From Escherichia coli (lineage in GTDB: Bacteria; Pseudomonadota; Gammaproteobacteria; Enterobacterales; Enterobacteriaceae), in assembly GCF_036503815.1 (NCBI RefSeq), contig NZ_AP027764.1:2728001-2792000 (forward strand): a stretch of 64,000 bases of DNA. The letters run 5' to 3'. Under the pieces are notes generated by a model, which was not told the DNA's origin, made no database searches, and saw only the letters and a program-made list of their open reading frames with translations. The position numbers and the translations under genes are program-made. Of the stretch, positions 53,198 to 61,279 are shown in pieces; the first letter of the stretch is position 1; each line of letters opens with the position of its first letter.

Positions 53198-54367
53198 TTA
53201 CAGGCCATCAAGACCGCGAATCGGTTTAATGGTTGACCAGGCCCGACAAGATGGACAATGCCAGTAGAGGGTGTATGCGGTAAAACCACATTTCTGGCAG
53301 CGATAACGAGGCTTACTACGCACCTTCTCGCCAACCATGTCACGCAGCACCATCAGACTCTCTTTGGCACGCCCTTCTTCCGCTTCATTTAAGTGGTAAT
53401 CCATTAGCTTATGGAACACACGCATGGTCGGATGACGCTGAAGCTGACGCGTAATATAGACCTGTGCGGCCTCACTACCGTCGCGCGCTTCGATGATGTC
53501 CGCAAGCATTAGTTCAGCATCGGCACCGGTGTTCTCTTCCACCGCGCGCTGCAGGAACTCAGCCCATTCGGCAGTTTTACCCAACTGCTGGTAGCAGGTT
53601 TGCAGCATTTCCAGCGTTTCGCTGACCAGTTCTCTGTCCTGGGATATCACGCGTTGCAAACTTTCAACGGCTTTGGCGTATTCTCCTTTCGCCATAAATA
53701 CGCGTCCCATCATGATGGATACGCGGGCGCTGTTTTTATCTGCCGCTGCACCTTTTTTTAACAAGGCCATGGCACGATCGAGATCGTCGCTGGCCATATG
53801 CTGTAGGGCTAACTCGCAGTAGAAATGAGCAATTTCGACGCGCTGCTTATCTTTACCCAGCTTCACCAGGCGTTCGGCAACATCAATTGCTTTCTGCCAC
53901 TCGCTGGTAGCCTGGTAGATTTGTAGCAACTGTTGCAGCGCGCCAATGCGGAAGTCAGTTTCATCGGTCAGTTGATTGAACATGTCTTCCGCGCGGTCGT
54001 ATAACCCGGCGGCCATGTAATCACGCCCCAGTTGTTGAATCGCCAACAGACGCTGTTCATAGGTCAGCGAGGCGCTTTCCATTAGGGTCTGATGGATGCG
54101 AATAGCGCGATCAACTTCGCCACGCGAACGGAACAGGTTTCCGAGCGTAAGGTGGGCTTCAACGGTACCCGTATCCTCTTTAAGCATATCGAGAAACAGG
54201 TCTACCGCTTTATCCTGTTGATTACTAAGCAGAAAGTTAACCCCCGCTACGTAATCACGCGACAAGCGGTTGGCTTCATCTTGCTTGTTTTGTTGCGCAC
54301 TTCTGCGGCCCATATACCAGCCATAGGCAGCGGCTACAGGCAAAAGCAGAAACAACAACTCCAGCAT
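53198..54367 (-). CDS. lapB: LPS assembly regulator LapB (YciM)
   Basis: LapB (389 residues) is an inner-membrane-anchored TPR protein that presents LpxC to the FtsH protease and so controls lipopolysaccharide synthesis. The N-terminal helix is LELLFLLLPVAAAYGWYMG; about nine TPR units fill residues 35-340 (for instance AHLTLGNLFRSRGEVDRAI); a rubredoxin-like metal site with two CxxC pairs closes it (CQKCGF and CPSCRAW). It starts 6 bases after the lapA stop and is co-transcribed with it. Confidence 0.96.
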   Translation of the reverse strand: MLELLFLLLPVAAAYGWYMGRRSAQQNKQDEANRLSRDYVAGVNFLLSNQQDKAVDLFLDMLKEDTGTVEAHLTLGNLFRSRGEVDRAIRIHQTLMESASLTYEQRLLAIQQLGRDYMAAGLYDRAEDMFNQLTDETDFRIGALQQLLQIYQATSEWQKAIDVAERLVKLGKDKQRVEIAHFYCELALQHMASDDLDRAMALLKKGAAADKNSARVSIMMGRVFMAKGEYAKAVESLQRVISQDRELVSETLEMLQTCYQQLGKTAEWAEFLQRAVEENTGADAELMLADIIEARDGSEAAQVYITRQLQRHPTMRVFHKLMDYHLNEAEEGRAKESLMVLRDMVGEKVRSKPRYRCQKCGFTAYTLYWHCPSCRAWSTIKPIRGLDGL

Positions 54368-54373
54368 AGAAAG

Positions 54374-54682
54374 TTATTCCTTCGCCGCTGACGAATGCGG
54401 CGCTACAGCCACGTCAGTCGCGGGTGAAAGCTGGTTTTCCAGTCGCTTTATTTTACGTTCAGCGCGCGCCAGGGAAACACGAACTCGCAGCCAGAACAGG
54501 CCGCAAATCAGCCAACCGATAGCAAACCCCGCAGCAAACAATACCGCCAGCAATGTGGAAATACGGTACTCCCCTTGCGCTAACAGATAATTAAACGTCA
54601 CCTGTTGATCGTTCTGCGCACCCAACGTGACCGAAATCACGAAGATCGCTAACACCAGTAAGAAAATGAGTAAATATTTCAC
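54374..54682 (-). CDS. lapA: LPS assembly protein LapA (YciS)
   Basis: LapA (102 residues) is a two-helix inner membrane protein working with LapB in envelope homeostasis. The helices are YLLIFLLVLAIFVISVTLGA (3-22) and ISTLLAVLFAAGFAIGWLICGLFWL (about 42-66), followed by a basic coiled-coil tail (RVSLARAERKIKRLENQL). The DUF1049 signature NDQQVTFNYLLAQGEYRIS lies between the helices. It is first in the lapAB pair, 148 bases after pgpB ends. Confidence 0.95.
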   Translation of the reverse strand: MKYLLIFLLVLAIFVISVTLGAQNDQQVTFNYLLAQGEYRISTLLAVLFAAGFAIGWLICGLFWLRVRVSLARAERKIKRLENQLSPATDVAVAPHSSAAKE

Positions 54683-54830
54683 ATTACTTCCCGTTATGTG
54701 GTTAGAGCGAATAAATTATGGTCAACTTACCGCAATAGCCCTTTAAAGTACCATTTTCGCGCCGTCTGCGAAATGGCAACCACGCGCATTGTTGATGATT
54801 TAAGGGCTAAATTCAGAAAATCAACCAGCG

Positions 54831-55595
54831 TTAACTTTCTTGTTCTCGTTGCGCAATTTCGCGATTTTCTTCCGCAGGTGGTGTTAATGGCCCACAAATT
54901 CGTTGTGCAAGCCACGTTGCTATCGCCACCAGCGCCCACGAAATCAACGTAGCTACCACCAGATCGCGCGGCCAATGCATCCCGAGTAGCAGGCGGCTTC
55001 CCATGACTCCGGTTGCCCAGACCAGCAAGATAGCAATGGTTAACGTTCGCCGACGCGGCCACAGCAACCCAACGGCCAACAGCGCCCAACTGGCAGCAAA
55101 CATCGTGTGACCGGACGGAAAGGCAAACCCCGTCTCTTTCTGCCAGTGTGAACGCAAATATTGCGGGATATTTTTCTCTTCAGCCAACTGTTCTTTCACT
55201 ATATTTCCGCGTTCTGCTCGCTTTAAAGTGTAGAACTCATCAACCGGAATATGATGTGTTTTTTCCAGCCAGATTACAAAAGGTCGTGGTTCCTGGACTT
55301 TGTCTTTGATCCAGGATTTAACACCTTGTCCCACAAGGATTGCCGCCGCCAGAATGGCAAATAACATAATGGCAGCCTTAATGCGAAAACGCAGACACCA
55401 GAGAAACCAGCCGAATAAAATCAAATGTGTAATGACGCCCCATGGCTGAGTGACAGTTTCAGTAACCCAAAAAGCCGCTTTTAGTAGCCAACTTTGTTCT
55501 CCAGGTTGCCAACGCCAGCCAGAAATCCATACGGCTACCGGCATAACAAGCAATAGTGCAGCTCCCACTGCGGTACGTCTGGCAATCGAACGCAT
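54831..55595 (-). CDS. pgpB: phosphatidylglycerophosphatase B / undecaprenyl pyrophosphate phosphatase PgpB
   Basis: PgpB (254 residues) is an inner membrane PAP2-family phosphatase acting on phosphatidylglycerophosphate, undecaprenyl pyrophosphate and related lipids. The three catalytic motifs are present: KDKVQEPRP, PSGH (FAFPSGHTMF), and SRLLLGMHWPRD with its Ser-Arg and His. About six hydrophobic helices are seen. It is divergent from ribA, with 169 bases between starts. Confidence 0.95.
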   Translation of the reverse strand: MRSIARRTAVGAALLLVMPVAVWISGWRWQPGEQSWLLKAAFWVTETVTQPWGVITHLILFGWFLWCLRFRIKAAIMLFAILAAAILVGQGVKSWIKDKVQEPRPFVIWLEKTHHIPVDEFYTLKRAERGNIVKEQLAEEKNIPQYLRSHWQKETGFAFPSGHTMFAASWALLAVGLLWPRRRTLTIAILLVWATGVMGSRLLLGMHWPRDLVVATLISWALVAIATWLAQRICGPLTPPAEENREIAQREQES

Positions 55596-55764
55596 GGCAT
55601 CTCCTTTTTGATAAGTCCCACAATCATAACTGAAAATGCCAGTTCCAGGAAAAATTGACAGGTTTGTGCCATTCCGTGAACGATCGACGCGTCGTGATTA
55701 GGTGAACCCCTTCTCGTTATGGCAAAATAAGCCAATACAGAACCAGCATTATCTGGAGAATTTC

Positions 55765-56355
55765 ATGCAGCTTAAACGTGTGGCAGAAGCCAAACTGCCA
55801 ACCCCATGGGGCGATTTCCTGATGGTGGGATTTGAAGAACTGGCAACCGGACACGATCATGTCGCGCTAGTCTATGGCGATATTTCCGGGCATACCCCGG
55901 TACTTGCGCGCGTCCATTCCGAATGTCTGACCGGTGACGCCCTGTTCAGCTTGCGCTGCGATTGTGGCTTCCAGCTCGAAGCGGCACTGACGCAAATTGC
56001 CGAAGAAGGCCGTGGTATTTTGCTGTATCACCGTCAGGAAGGTCGTAACATTGGTCTGCTGAATAAAATCCGCGCTTATGCACTGCAGGATCAAGGTTAC
56101 GATACTGTAGAGGCTAACCACCAGTTAGGCTTCGCCGCTGATGAGCGCGACTTCACTCTTTGCGCTGATATGTTCAAACTCCTTGGCGTCAATGAAGTCC
56201 GCTTGTTAACCAACAACCCGAAAAAAGTCGAAATTCTGACCGAAGCAGGGATTAATATTGTTGAACGCGTACCGTTGATTGTAGGTCGTAACCCCAATAA
56301 CGAACATTATCTCGATACCAAAGCCGAGAAAATGGGTCATTTGCTGAACAAATAA
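55765..56355 (+). CDS. ribA: GTP cyclohydrolase II
   Basis: RibA (196 residues) opens GTP to give the first riboflavin precursor. The zinc ligands are C54, C65 and C67 ([20 protein letters not shown]), and the substrate/active-site segments [25 protein letters not shown] and [10 protein letters not shown] are complete. The ATG at 55765 ([10 protein letters not shown]) has GGAGAA upstream; the frame is open 21 codons further without similarity. No FMN riboswitch is seen in the leader. SoxRS control is known in K-12, but I did not verify the soxbox. Confidence 0.96.
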
Positions 56356-56418
56356 CCCTCTTGCATTGTGTAATTCATTTGCTTGCCGGAAGCAAAATAA
56401 CCGGCAAGCAAATACTCG

Positions 56419-59094
56419 TTACTTCAACATATTACGAATGACATAATGCAAAATGCCGTCGTTCTGGTAGTAGGTCAACTCCGTCGCGGTGTCGATACGA
56501 CAACGGCAGGGTACGACTTCCTGGCTACCATCCGCGCGCGTAAACGTCACCGGAACCGTCGCACCGGGTTGTAGACTTTGCAGATCGACAATATCAATCT
56601 TCTCTTCCCCGATTAGCCCTAACGTTTTACGCGTCACGCCTTGCGGAAATTCCAGCGGCAGGATGCCCATGCCAATTAAATTCGAGCGGTGAATTCGTTC
56701 AAACGATTCGGCAATCACAACACGAATGCCAAGCAGACGCGGACCTTTTGCTGCCCAGTCACGGCTGGAGCCTGATCCATACTCTTTCCCGGCAATCACC
56801 GCCAGCGGCGTTTGTTCCTGCTTATAGCGCATCGCGGCATCATAAATAGAGATGACCTCGCTGTCAGGTAAATGCCGCGTCATCCCCCCTTCAACGCCAG
56901 GCACCATTTCATTACGGATGCGAATATTGGCGAAGGTGCCGCGCATCATCACTTCATGGTTACCACGCCGCGAACCGTAGGAGTTAAAGTCTTTGCGCTC
57001 AACACCCCGACCTTGTAGATATCGCCCCGCCGGGCTATCGGGCTTAATGCTGCCCGCCGGAGAAATGTGGTCAGTGGTAACCGAATCCCCCAGCATTGCG
57101 AGGATCCGCGCACCGTGAATATCTTCCACAGGTGCTGGTGTTGCCTGCATTTCATCAAAGAAAGGCGATAAGCGAATATAGGTTGAATCCTCCTGCCAAC
57201 CGTAGGTATCGGATCGCGCAACGTTAATCTCTTTCCATTCCGCCGTGCCTTCAAAAACTTCTGCGTACTCTTTGCGGAACATTTCTGTGGAGACTTGTTC
57301 TACCGCACGGGCAATTTCTTGTGCCGATGGCCAGATATCTTTCAGATATACCGGATCGCCTTTACGATCGTGACCAATAGGCTCAGAAGCGAGGTTAATA
57401 TTCATATTTCCCGCCAGCGCATAGGCAACCACCAGCGGCGGCGAGGCCAGCCAGTTAGTTTTAACCAGCGGATGGATACGGCCTTCAAAGTTACGGTTGC
57501 CGGACAGCACCGCACCGACGGTTAAATCGCCTTTTTTGATTGCCGTTTCGATAGGATCGGGCAATGGACCAGAGTTACCAATACAGGTGGTACAACCGTA
57601 TCCCACAAGGTTAAATCCCAGTTCATCCAGATACGGTGTCAGTTTCGCTTTTGCCAGATAATCAGAAACGACTTTCGAGCCTGGTGCCAGCGACGCTTTG
57701 ACCCACGGTTGCCGCTTGAGGCCCAGAGTTACAGCTTTTTTCGCCAGCAAACCTGCGGCCATCAGCACACTTGGGTTAGAGGTGTTGGTGCACGACGTTA
57801 TCGCAGCAATGACCACCGCGCCATCAGGTAACTGATACGGATGTCCGTTCATAACATAATCGACCGGCTGGCGATCTTTATGCGTGGCATTTACTTCCAG
57901 TTCGTTACTGGCGGCAAATGCTTTTGGTACATCGGGCAGTGCAACGCGATCCTGTGGGCGTTTTGGCCCTGCCAGGCTCGCTTCAACGTCATTCATATCC
58001 AGTTCTAACGTACTGGTAAAAATCGGTTCATCGCCCGGGTTTCGCCACATGCCCTGCGCTTTGGCATATTTTTCGACCAACTCGACCTGATCTTCGCTGC
58101 GCCCGCTTAAACGCATGTAATCGAGGGTGACAGCATCGATTGGGAAGAAGCCACAGGTGGCACCATATTCTGGCGACATATTGGCAATGGTGGCGCGATC
58201 CGCCAGCGGTAGTGAATCCAGCCCATCACCATAAAATTCGACGAATTTCCCCACCACGCCATGTTTGCGCAGCATTTGGGTAACGGTGAGTACCAGGTCT
58301 GTGGCGGTAATACCTTCACGTAATTTTCCGGTGAGTTTAAAGCCCACTACGTCAGGGATAAGCATGGAAACCGGCTGGCCTAACATTGCGGCTTCGGCTT
58401 CGATCCCACCAACGCCCCACCCCAGCACGCCGAGGCCGTTTATCATGGTGGTGTGCGAGTCAGTACCAACGAGTGTATCCGGATAAGCAATCCATTCACC
58501 GTCCTGCAATTCGCTCCACACTGCTTTGCCGAGATATTCGAGGTTAACCTGATGGCAAATGCCTGTGCCTGGCGGCACGACGCTAAAACGACTGAACGCC
58601 TGCTTTCCCCATTTCAGGAACACATAACGTTCGTGGTTGCGCTCCATTTCCAGGCGCACGTTTTCTTCAAATGCCTCATCATCACCAAAACGATCGACGG
58701 TCACCGAGTGGTCAATGACCAGGTCGACCGGTGAGAGCGGGTTAACCTTTGCAGTATCGCCGCCGAGGCGTTTAACCGCTTCGCGCATTGCCGCCAGATC
58801 AACAACGGCAGGTACGCCGGTAAAGTCCTGCATCAGCACCCTTGCCGGGCGGTAGGCAATTTCACGGTCAGCATGGGCATTTTTCAGCCATCCCACCAGC
58901 GCGTAGATATCCTCTTCGGTAACCGAGTTACCATCCTGCCAGCGCAGCAGGTTTTCGAGCAAAACTTTGAGTGACTTAGGCAGACGGGTGATATCGCCCA
59001 GTGATTTGGCAGCAAGCGGCAGGCTGTAGTAGTGGTAAGTTTTATCTTTGGCCTGCAACGTGTCCTTACTGGCTTCTCGTAGGGTTGACGACAT
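56419..59094 (-). CDS. acnA: aconitate hydratase A
   Basis: AcnA (891 residues) interconverts citrate and isocitrate and is the stress-type aconitase. The iron-sulfur cysteines lie in ITSCTNTSN (near 435) and GYGCTTCIGNSGPLPD (near 501 and 504). The C-terminal swivel domain includes GKEYGSGSSRDWAAKGP. The length equals K-12 AcnA. It is convergent with ribA and lies downstream of ymiA-yciX-ymiC, from which a terminator at 59228-59250 separates it, so its own promoter should lie in 59100-59225. Confidence 0.97.
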   Translation of the reverse strand: MSSTLREASKDTLQAKDKTYHYYSLPLAAKSLGDITRLPKSLKVLLENLLRWQDGNSVTEEDIYALVGWLKNAHADREIAYRPARVLMQDFTGVPAVVDLAAMREAVKRLGGDTAKVNPLSPVDLVIDHSVTVDRFGDDEAFEENVRLEMERNHERYVFLKWGKQAFSRFSVVPPGTGICHQVNLEYLGKAVWSELQDGEWIAYPDTLVGTDSHTTMINGLGVLGWGVGGIEAEAAMLGQPVSMLIPDVVGFKLTGKLREGITATDLVLTVTQMLRKHGVVGKFVEFYGDGLDSLPLADRATIANMSPEYGATCGFFPIDAVTLDYMRLSGRSEDQVELVEKYAKAQGMWRNPGDEPIFTSTLELDMNDVEASLAGPKRPQDRVALPDVPKAFAASNELEVNATHKDRQPVDYVMNGHPYQLPDGAVVIAAITSCTNTSNPSVLMAAGLLAKKAVTLGLKRQPWVKASLAPGSKVVSDYLAKAKLTPYLDELGFNLVGYGCTTCIGNSGPLPDPIETAIKKGDLTVGAVLSGNRNFEGRIHPLVKTNWLASPPLVVAYALAGNMNINLASEPIGHDRKGDPVYLKDIWPSAQEIARAVEQVSTEMFRKEYAEVFEGTAEWKEINVARSDTYGWQEDSTYIRLSPFFDEMQATPAPVEDIHGARILAMLGDSVTTDHISPAGSIKPDSPAGRYLQGRGVERKDFNSYGSRRGNHEVMMRGTFANIRIRNEMVPGVEGGMTRHLPDSEVISIYDAAMRYKQEQTPLAVIAGKEYGSGSSRDWAAKGPRLLGIRVVIAESFERIHRSNLIGMGILPLEFPQGVTRKTLGLIGEEKIDIVDLQSLQPGATVPVTFTRADGSQEVVPCRCRIDTATELTYYQNDGILHYVIRNMLK

Positions 59095-59227
59095 AGCTCC
59101 TCCTTAATGACAGGGTTGCGAAGCCCTGATTCTCTTCAGGGTGAATATTAAAGATAACACAAACATTGCGTAACGATTTGATAACAACCCAAATTGATAA
59201 AAGAGGAGAAACCTTGTGGCAAAGCAA

Positions 59228-59250
59228 ATGAAAACCCCGCCGCAGCGGGG
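59228..59250 (-). terminator. terminator between ymiC and acnA
   Basis: On the minus strand CCCCGC TGCG GCGGGG is followed by TTTTC, 7 bases after the ymiC stop. It marks the end of the short-gene transcript; partial readthrough into acnA is possible. Confidence 0.8.
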
Positions 59251-59257
59251 TCAGGAA

Positions 59258-59353
59258 TCAGTGAGTAATGATCCAGAGGAGTTCGGCCCAGAAGAGCATC
59301 GACAGAGAAAATGCGCCCATCCAGGACCAATATTTCATATTTGTGTTGATCAT
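59258..59353 (-). CDS. ymiC: 31-residue membrane microprotein YmiC
   Basis: This 31-residue frame reads MINTNMKYWSWMGAFSLSML and ends LLWIITH. It is one hydrophobic, tryptophan-rich helix, likely inserted in the inner membrane, and matches the K-12 small protein YmiC. Its function is unknown. It is directly upstream of acnA on the same strand, after yciX. A terminator follows immediately. It is too short for most gene finders; the identification rests on exact sequence recall. Confidence 0.85.
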   Translation of the reverse strand: MINTNMKYWSWMGAFSLSMLFWAELLWIITH

Positions 59354-59466
59354 AGGCTACACCCTTAACGGTTATTACTTTGTGTTGAGATAACTCAACC
59401 TGTTATTGCTGCGGTGTATTAAAAGCCCTTTAATTCATTAAAAATGGGTAATAAGAATGATGATAA

Positions 59467-59634
59467 TTATTGTTTCGGCTGATCATCTTCAGCAAACAGT
59501 TCTATAAAGGCTTGCTGCTGCGTTGTTAGTTGCCAGTCGTCTGGAATAACGACGGAACATTCCCGTTTCGTTACTGGTTCATTGTCACTATGCTGACATA
59601 ATGGTGACGACTCCAGTTGCTCCTGACCGACCAT
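59467..59634 (-). CDS. yciX: small protein YciX
   Basis: YciX (55 residues) is a soluble small protein of unknown function; it reads MVGQEQLESSPLCQHSDNEP and ends FAEDDQPKQ. It is acidic and Gln-rich with no membrane segment. The start at 59634 lies two bases after the ymiA stop (TAACTATG), so it is coupled to ymiA. In-frame codons seven positions upstream lie inside ymiA and give a less likely start. Confidence 0.82.
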   Translation of the reverse strand: MVGQEQLESSPLCQHSDNEPVTKRECSVVIPDDWQLTTQQQAFIELFAEDDQPKQ

Positions 59635-59636
59635 AG

Positions 59637-59777
59637 TTATCCCCACACTTTCCAAATCAGCAGTGCGACAACCACCCAGAAAAGTGCAGAACCAAGAAAT
59701 ACCGCTAGCCAGGCTTTGCGTTTTAATTCAGGGTCCCGGCGGGGTTCCTGATTTCCAGAAGGCATTGCTAACCTCAT
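59637..59777 (-). CDS. ymiA: 46-residue membrane microprotein YmiA
   Basis: YmiA (46 residues) starts MRLAMPSGNQEPRRDPELKR and ends with one hydrophobic helix (AWLAVFLGSALFWVVVALLIW) and KVWG. The basic N-terminus predicts a cytoplasmic tail (N-in). Its function is unknown. It is the first of three tiny genes (ymiA, yciX, ymiC) leading to acnA. Confidence 0.85.
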   Translation of the reverse strand: MRLAMPSGNQEPRRDPELKRKAWLAVFLGSALFWVVVALLIWKVWG

Positions 59778-60095
59778 ATAATCGCCATCACTTATCAGCA
59801 AGACGTTGAACGATTGGTGTAATTAATCATACGATGAGACAAATCCTAAAGAAACTTTAGTCAAAAATCCAGCGAATTTACGAATCGTCTCCAGTGAATA
59901 ATTCAATCTTTTGACCTGAAATAGATATTTGAAAACTGGAGTTTGCGAGGCGGGTAATTAGACACTACTTTACAGGTAATTTACCCTATAAATATGAGGG
60001 ATAAAAATATTGTGCACGGTATACAAATAAGCAACAAAAGAGAATATATTCCGGCACCTTCGCTACATAAAAGGTGCCGAAAATAACGCAAGAAA
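59778..60095. other. 318-base gap between ymiA and cysB
   Basis: The left part should hold the ymiA promoter; a short inverted repeat TAAAG / CTTTA (around 59848-59860) is the only symmetry there. The stretch is AT-rich. At 60052-60079 a hairpin (CGGCACCTT with AAGGTGCCG, 10-nt loop) lies just after the cysB stop and is the likely cysB transcript end, though no T run follows on the minus strand. I see no further gene. Confidence 0.6.
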
Positions 60096-61070
60096 TTATT
60101 TTTCCGGCAGTTTTATATCTTTAAACATGACCTCAATTTCTTCATTAGAGCGCAATGCGACAGCCGCATCAACGACATCACGCGTTAAATGCGGTGCAAA
60201 ACGCTGAATGAAATCATACATATAACTGCGCAAAAAAGTACTACGGCGAAAACCAATTTTGGTTGTACTGTGGCTGAAGATATCGTGAGCATCAACGCGC
60301 ACCAGGTCGGGATCGGCGACCGGATCCACCGCCATGCTGGCAATAACCCCTACCCCCAACCCTAACCGGACGTAAGTTTTAATGACGTCAGCATCCGTTG
60401 CCGTGAAGACGATACGCGGCGTTAACCCTGCGCGGTTAAAGGCAGTATCCAGTTCTGAGCGTCCGGTAAAGCCGAAGGTATATGTCACCAACGGATATTG
60501 CGCCAGTTCTTCAATGGTAATGGCTTTTTTGCCTGCCAGAGGATGATCCGGGGTTACCACAATAGCCCGGTTCCAGTGGTAGCACGGTAACATCACTAAA
60601 TCTTCATACAGATGCAGCGCTTCTGTGGCGATAGCGAAATCGGCATTGCCTTTAGAGACAGCATCAGCAATTTGTGTCGGCGAGCCCTGGTGCATATGCA
60701 AAGAAACGCGAGGATAACGCTCAATAAAGCCTTTGATGACGTTTGGTAACGCATAGCGTGCCTGGGTATGCGTGGTGGCGATATACAGCGAGCCTTTATC
60801 CGGCCAGGTGTGCTCTCCGGCGACCGATTTTATGGCATCGACTTTCGACAGGACTTCACGAGCGATACGAATTATTTCTTGTCCTGCTGGCGTTACCTGC
60901 GTCAGGTGCTTGCCGCTTCGGGAAAAAATTTGAATGCCTAGCTCGTCTTCCAGCATTCTGACTTGTTTACTGATCCCGGGTTGTGATGTGTAAAGTCCTT
61001 CCGCCGTTGATGAGACATTCAGGTTATGATTGACCACCTCAACAATATAGCGAAGTTGTTGTAATTTCAT
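60096..61070 (-). CDS. cysB: cysteine regulon activator CysB
   Basis: CysB (324 residues) is a LysR-type regulator that activates sulfur assimilation genes with N-acetylserine as inducer and represses itself. The N-terminal helix-turn-helix is NVSSTAEGLYTSQPGISKQVRMLEDELG (about 18-45), and the inducer-binding domain includes TTHTQARY and TFGFTGRSELD. The length equals K-12 CysB. It is preceded by a 209-base gap with the topA terminator at its far end. yciW in this window is described as a CysB target. Confidence 0.97.
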   Translation of the reverse strand: MKLQQLRYIVEVVNHNLNVSSTAEGLYTSQPGISKQVRMLEDELGIQIFSRSGKHLTQVTPAGQEIIRIAREVLSKVDAIKSVAGEHTWPDKGSLYIATTHTQARYALPNVIKGFIERYPRVSLHMHQGSPTQIADAVSKGNADFAIATEALHLYEDLVMLPCYHWNRAIVVTPDHPLAGKKAITIEELAQYPLVTYTFGFTGRSELDTAFNRAGLTPRIVFTATDADVIKTYVRLGLGVGVIASMAVDPVADPDLVRVDAHDIFSHSTTKIGFRRSTFLRSYMYDFIQRFAPHLTRDVVDAAVALRSNEEIEVMFKDIKLPEK

Positions 61071-61224
61071 GTTAAACCATCCACTTAGACGCCATCAGAA
61101 CATCGTTTTTTCGTCACACCTGGCGGGTGACTAATACGATTTAATAATAAAAAAGGTGCTAACTATAACCACTATATCATTTATAGCCTTAGTGTATAGG
61201 TGTGAAGAAAAAATAATATGCAAT

Positions 61225-61252
61225 AAAAAAGGGCCGCTTTCGCGACCCTTTG
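61225..61252 (-). terminator. rho-independent terminator of topA
   Basis: On the minus strand AAAGGGTCGC GAAA GCGGCCCTTTTTT forms a 10-bp stem with a GAAA tetraloop and a T run. It lies 27 bases after the topA stop. Confidence 0.9.
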
Positions 61253-61279
61253 TTTATAATAACCTGACAGAATTAAAGG

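Noticed and set aside
55596..55764. FMN riboswitch ahead of ribA
   Set aside because: The gap is short, AT-rich and without the conserved RFN pairing elements; in E. coli that riboswitch controls ribB.
59148..59330. 60-codon minus-strand frame at ymiC
   Set aside because: It is another frame over ymiC and the terminator; the real short gene is the 31-codon frame at 59258-59353.
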